Assembly (NCBI RefSeq): GCF_017308075.1
Contig: NZ_JAFKFX010000023.1
Coordinates: forward strand, 124,001 to 188,000
Source: Allobosea sp.
GTDB taxonomy: Bacteria; Pseudomonadota; Alphaproteobacteria; Rhizobiales; Beijerinckiaceae
Length of the DNA stretch: 64,000 nt
Reading direction: 5' to 3'
Of the stretch, positions 61,365 through 64,000 are shown in pieces (the stretch's first letter is position 1; every line of letters starts with the position of its first letter). Both the position numbers and the translations under genes were made by a program. The notes beneath the pieces were generated by a model. That model was not told the DNA's origin, searched no databases, and worked only from the letters and a program-made list of their open reading frames with translations.

Positions 61365-61460
61365 CGTCGTCCCGGAGAAGCGGTGAAGCCGCGCAGCTCC
61401 GGGATCCATCGTAGAACGGAACGCTCTATGGCGGATCTCGGCGCCTCGGCCGGGATGACG
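61365..61460. repeat. Intergenic palindromic element, family B (module 3)
   Basis: CGTCGTCCCGG (61365-61375) and CCGGGATGACG (61450-61460) frame a 96-bp element whose interior AAGCGGTGAAGCCGCGCAGC nearly repeats that of 47605. Located between the receptor and first permease. Confidence 0.75.
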
Positions 61461-61505
61461 GCGCGAAACCTTGGTTTTCCTCCGGTGTTTGGAAAGTAAG
61501 GCGCT

Positions 61506-62489
61506 ATGCTCGCCTATATCCTGCGCTCGCTGATGCAGGGGCTGGTGGTGATGGTCGCCGTCGCCTTCATCGCCTTCTCGATGTTCCGCTTCGTCGGCGA
61601 TCCCGTGGTCAACATGCTCGGCCAGGAGGCGACGCTGCAGGATCGCGCCGAGCTGACGCAGCGCCTCGGCCTCAACGATCCCGTGCCCGTGCAGTTCGCC
61701 CGTTTCATCGCCGATGCGGCGCAGGGCGATTTCGGCATCTCCTATCGCCAGGGCCGCAAAGTCTCCTCGCTGATCATCGAACGCCTGCCGGCGACGGTCG
61801 AGCTCGCCGTGCTCTCGGCGATCTTCGCCTTCGTGGTCGGCATCGCCTTCGGCGTCTATGCCGCGATCCGCCGCGACGGCTGGCTCGCCAACCTCGTCAT
61901 GTCGATCTCGCTGATCGGCGTTTCGCTGCCGACCTTCCTGATCGGCATCGGCCTGATCTACATCTTCGCGGTCGAGCTGCGCTGGCTGCCCTCCTTCGGC
62001 CGTGGCGATACCGTGCAGATCGGCTGGTGGTCGACCGGGCTTTTGACCACGAGCGGCCTGAAGTCGCTGGTCATGCCGGTGCTGACGCTGGGCTTCCTGC
62101 AGCTCACCTTGATCATGCGCCTCGTCCGCTCCGAGATGCTCGAGGTGATGCGGGCCGATTTCATCCGCTTCGCTCGGGCCCGCGGCATTCCCGAGCGCCG
62201 CATCGAGTTCCGCCACGCTCTGCGCAACACCATGATCCCGGTGATCACCATCGCCGGGCTTCAGCTCGGCGGGGTCATCGCCTTCGCCATCGTCACCGAG
62301 ACGGTGTTCCAGTGGCCGGGACTCGGCGCGCTCTTCGTCAACGCCGTGCAGTTCGTCGACGTGCCGGTGATGTCGGCCTATCTGCTCTTCGTCGCCTTCG
62401 TCTTCGTGGTGACCTCGCTCCTGGTCGATCTGGTCTATGTCGCCCTCGATCCGCGTCTGCGGTCGGGCTCCGCGGTTCCGGCGAAGTGA
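61506..62489 (+). CDS. Dipeptide-type ABC transporter permease (DppB-like), module 3
   Basis: A 327-residue permease starting MLAYILRSLMQGLVVMVAVA, with GDPVVNML, LPSFGRGDTVQIGWWSTGLL, EAA-type loop RFARARGIPERRIEFRHALR and ETVFQWPGLGALFVNAVQFV. Many residues match the module 2 permease at the same positions, indicating tandem duplication of the module. The stop is seven bases before the next ATG. Confidence 0.94.
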   Translation: MLAYILRSLMQGLVVMVAVAFIAFSMFRFVGDPVVNMLGQEATLQDRAELTQRLGLNDPVPVQFARFIADAAQGDFGISYRQGRKVSSLIIERLPATVELAVLSAIFAFVVGIAFGVYAAIRRDGWLANLVMSISLIGVSLPTFLIGIGLIYIFAVELRWLPSFGRGDTVQIGWWSTGLLTTSGLKSLVMPVLTLGFLQLTLIMRLVRSEMLEVMRADFIRFARARGIPERRIEFRHALRNTMIPVITIAGLQLGGVIAFAIVTETVFQWPGLGALFVNAVQFVDVPVMSAYLLFVAFVFVVTSLLVDLVYVALDPRLRSGSAVPAK

Positions 62490-62496
62490 GGCGGCG

Positions 62497-63441
62497 ATGA
62501 GCGACGAACATCTGCCCGTGATCCCGCCCAGCCGCCTCGCCCGGTTCTGGGATTCCGATCTAGCCTATTCCTTCCGCTCCTCGCCGGTCACGGTGGTGGC
62601 GAGCATCATGGCGCTCCTGCTCGTGCTGGCCGCGGTCTTCGCGCCGCTGATCGCGCCTTATGATCCGTTCGATCCGGCCTCGCTCGACCTCTCCGACGGG
62701 TTCTCGCGGCCGATGCAGCCCAACGAGATCACCGGCAAGGTGTTCTGGCTCGGCTCGGACGGCCAGGGACGCGACATCTTCTCGGCCATTCTCTATGGCT
62801 CGCGTGTTTCGCTGCTGGTCGGGGCGGCCTCGGTGGTCTTCTCGCTGATCATCGGAGTCGGCCTCGGCCTGGTCGCTGGCTATGTCGGCGGCCGCACCGA
62901 GGCGCTGATCATGCGCATCGCCGACATCCAGCTCTCCTTCCCGGCGATCCTGGTGGCATTGCTGGTCTTCGGCGTGGCGCGCGGGCTGATTCCGCCGGCA
63001 GCGCAGGAACAAGCGACGCTGTTCGTCCTCGTCATTGCCATCGGTCTCGCCAACTGGGCGCAATATGCCCGCACCGTGCGCGGCTCGACCCTGGTCGAGA
63101 AGAACAAGGTCTATGTCGATGCGGCGCGCCTGATCGGGCTGAAGGCCTGGCCGGTGATGCTGAAGCACGTCCTGCCCAATGTCGCCGGCCCGGTGCTGGT
63201 CATCGCCACGATCAATCTCGCGCTCGCCGTGATCGAGGAGGCGACCCTGTCCTTCCTCGGCGTCGGCATGCCGCCGACGCAGCCCTCGCTCGGCACGCTG
63301 ATCCGCTTCGGCCAGCAATTCCTGTTCTCGGGCGAGTGGTGGATCCTGCTGTTCCCCTCGCTCGTCCTGATCCTGCTCGCACTGTCGATCAACCTGTTCG
63401 GCGACTGGCTGCGCGACGCGCTCAATCCGAAGCTGAGGTAA
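62497..63441 (+). CDS. Dipeptide-type ABC transporter permease (DppC-like), module 3
   Basis: A 314-residue permease: DppC-type membrane segment VTVVASIMALLLVLAAVFAP, GSDGQGRDIFSAILYGSRVS, EAA loop DAARLIGLKAWPVMLKHVLP and GVGMPPTQPSLGTLIRFGQQ. GTGAGG lies upstream of ATG 62497. The C-terminus (FGDWLRDALNPKLR) is nearly identical to that of the module 2 permease. Confidence 0.94.
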   Translation: MSDEHLPVIPPSRLARFWDSDLAYSFRSSPVTVVASIMALLLVLAAVFAPLIAPYDPFDPASLDLSDGFSRPMQPNEITGKVFWLGSDGQGRDIFSAILYGSRVSLLVGAASVVFSLIIGVGLGLVAGYVGGRTEALIMRIADIQLSFPAILVALLVFGVARGLIPPAAQEQATLFVLVIAIGLANWAQYARTVRGSTLVEKNKVYVDAARLIGLKAWPVMLKHVLPNVAGPVLVIATINLALAVIEEATLSFLGVGMPPTQPSLGTLIRFGQQFLFSGEWWILLFPSLVLILLALSINLFGDWLRDALNPKLR

Positions 63442-63485
63442 GAGATGAACCGCCCCCCAATTCTGTCCAGGCCTTCGGAGCAGCG

Positions 63486-64000
63486 ATGACCCAGCCCGTC
63501 ATTTCGGTGAACGAACTGACCGTCGAGTTCGTGACGCGGCGCGGCACCTTGCGCGCCCTCGACAAGGTCTCGTTCGACGTCGCCCGTGGTGAGGTGCTCG
63601 GCGTGGTCGGCGAATCCGGTGCCGGCAAGTCGGTGACCGGATCGGCCATCATCGGTCTGATCGATCCGCCCGGCCGGATCGCCGGCGGGCAGGTCCTGCT
63701 CTCGGGCGAGCGTGTCGACAATCTTCCGCCGGATGCGATGCGCAAGATCCGCGGCAAGCGCATCGGCATGATCTTCCAGGACCCGCTGACCAGCCTCAAC
63801 CCGCTCTACCGGGTCGGCGAGCAATTGATCGAGACGATCCAGACCCATACCGATCTCAATGCAGCCGATGCCCGCAAACGCGCCATCGCCCTGCTTGACG
63901 AGGTCGGCATTCCCGCGCCGGAGCGGCGCATCGACGGCTATCCGCACGAGTTCTCCGGCGGCATGCGCCAGCGCGTCGTGATCGCGCTCGCCCTCTGTGC
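63486..64000 (+). CDS. Dipeptide-type ABC transporter ATPase (DppD-like), module 3, 3' end outside window
   Basis: The first 171 codons of an ATP-binding subunit, open to the window edge. MTQPVISVNELTVEFVTRRG leads to Walker A GESGAGKS, then FQDPLTSLNPLYRVGEQL (Q-loop) and the signature FSGGMRQR (about residue 158); Walker B lies beyond the edge. GGAG precedes ATG 63486, and 44 bp separate it from the permease. As the only ATPase adjoining modules 2 and 3, it and any following partner may energise both. Confidence 0.93.
   Translation, partial: MTQPVISVNELTVEFVTRRGTLRALDKVSFDVARGEVLGVVGESGAGKSVTGSAIIGLIDPPGRIAGGQVLLSGERVDNLPPDAMRKIRGKRIGMIFQDPLTSLNPLYRVGEQLIETIQTHTDLNAADARKRAIALLDEVGIPAPERRIDGYPHEFSGGMRQRVVIALALC

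Noticed and set aside
1-64000. tRNA, rRNA, tmRNA, CRISPR arrays, insertion sequences, integrases or phage genes
   Set aside because: None recognised on reading both strands; repeats found are short palindromic intergenic elements without spacer-repeat periodicity or transposase genes.

Overview
The window is GC-rich (roughly two thirds G+C by eye), densely packed and has no rRNA, tRNA, phage or insertion-sequence genes. Gene content points to an alphaproteobacterium of the Hyphomicrobiales (Rhizobiales): a five-step hut pathway with hutF/hutG, several dipeptide/NitT-type ABC importers, a TRAP binding protein, MASE1 and GGDEF/EAL signalling proteins, a transglutaminase/ATP-grasp cluster, and promoter matches to the alphaproteobacterial general-stress sigma factor EcfG (GGAAC-N16-CGTT). 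A Bosea-like genus is my best guess, from memory of similar gene sets, not from a search.

Layout. 1-990: 3' part of a TRAP solute receptor. 1204-3058: acyl-CoA dehydrogenase and TetR regulator behind a TetR-type palindrome. 3146-5458: GGDEF-EAL gene broken by two frameshifts. 5534-9032: acetylpolyamine deacetylase-like enzyme, msrA, TPP-dependent enzyme. 9267-12299: NitT/TauT-type ABC importer with a Mug-type DNA glycosylase inside the operon. 12515-16022: cyclopropane fatty acid synthase and two divergent citrate-synthase paralogues, one with an N-terminal DNA-binding domain. 16188-24493: histidine utilisation (hutI-hutH-hutG-hutU-hutD leftward, hutF-hutC rightward) around two identical 12-bp HutC-type palindromes. 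24606-28624: stress-type small genes with EcfG-like promoters, plus a transglutaminase-like protein, a lipid kinase and a PAP2 phosphatase. 28671-31761: MASE1 diguanylate cyclase and an aldehyde dehydrogenase. 31986-39497: leftward transglutaminase / circularly permuted ATP-grasp-alpha-E / transglutaminase / HAD cluster, a predicted but uncharacterised peptide-forming system. 39749-45055: complete dipeptide-type ABC importer. 45381-48412: zwf-pgl-eda (sugar oxidation, Entner-Doudoroff). 48409-49413: divergent DUF2239 / GIY-YIG pair with a repeated palindrome between them. 49525-55551: amidohydrolase, FAD oxidoreductase, cupin, Gly/Tyr-rich exported protein, PLP dehydratase and ArgE-like deacylase. 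55790-64000: two paralogous dipeptide ABC modules in tandem, the second cut off in its first ATPase gene.

Together the genes describe a scavenging heterotroph that imports peptides, amines and organic acids and feeds histidine and other amino acids into central metabolism. The less ordinary content is between the genes: at least two families of roughly 95-125-bp palindromic elements (one folding as a three-armed cloverleaf with an apparent compensatory change between copies), and a set of stress-type promoters at small envelope genes.
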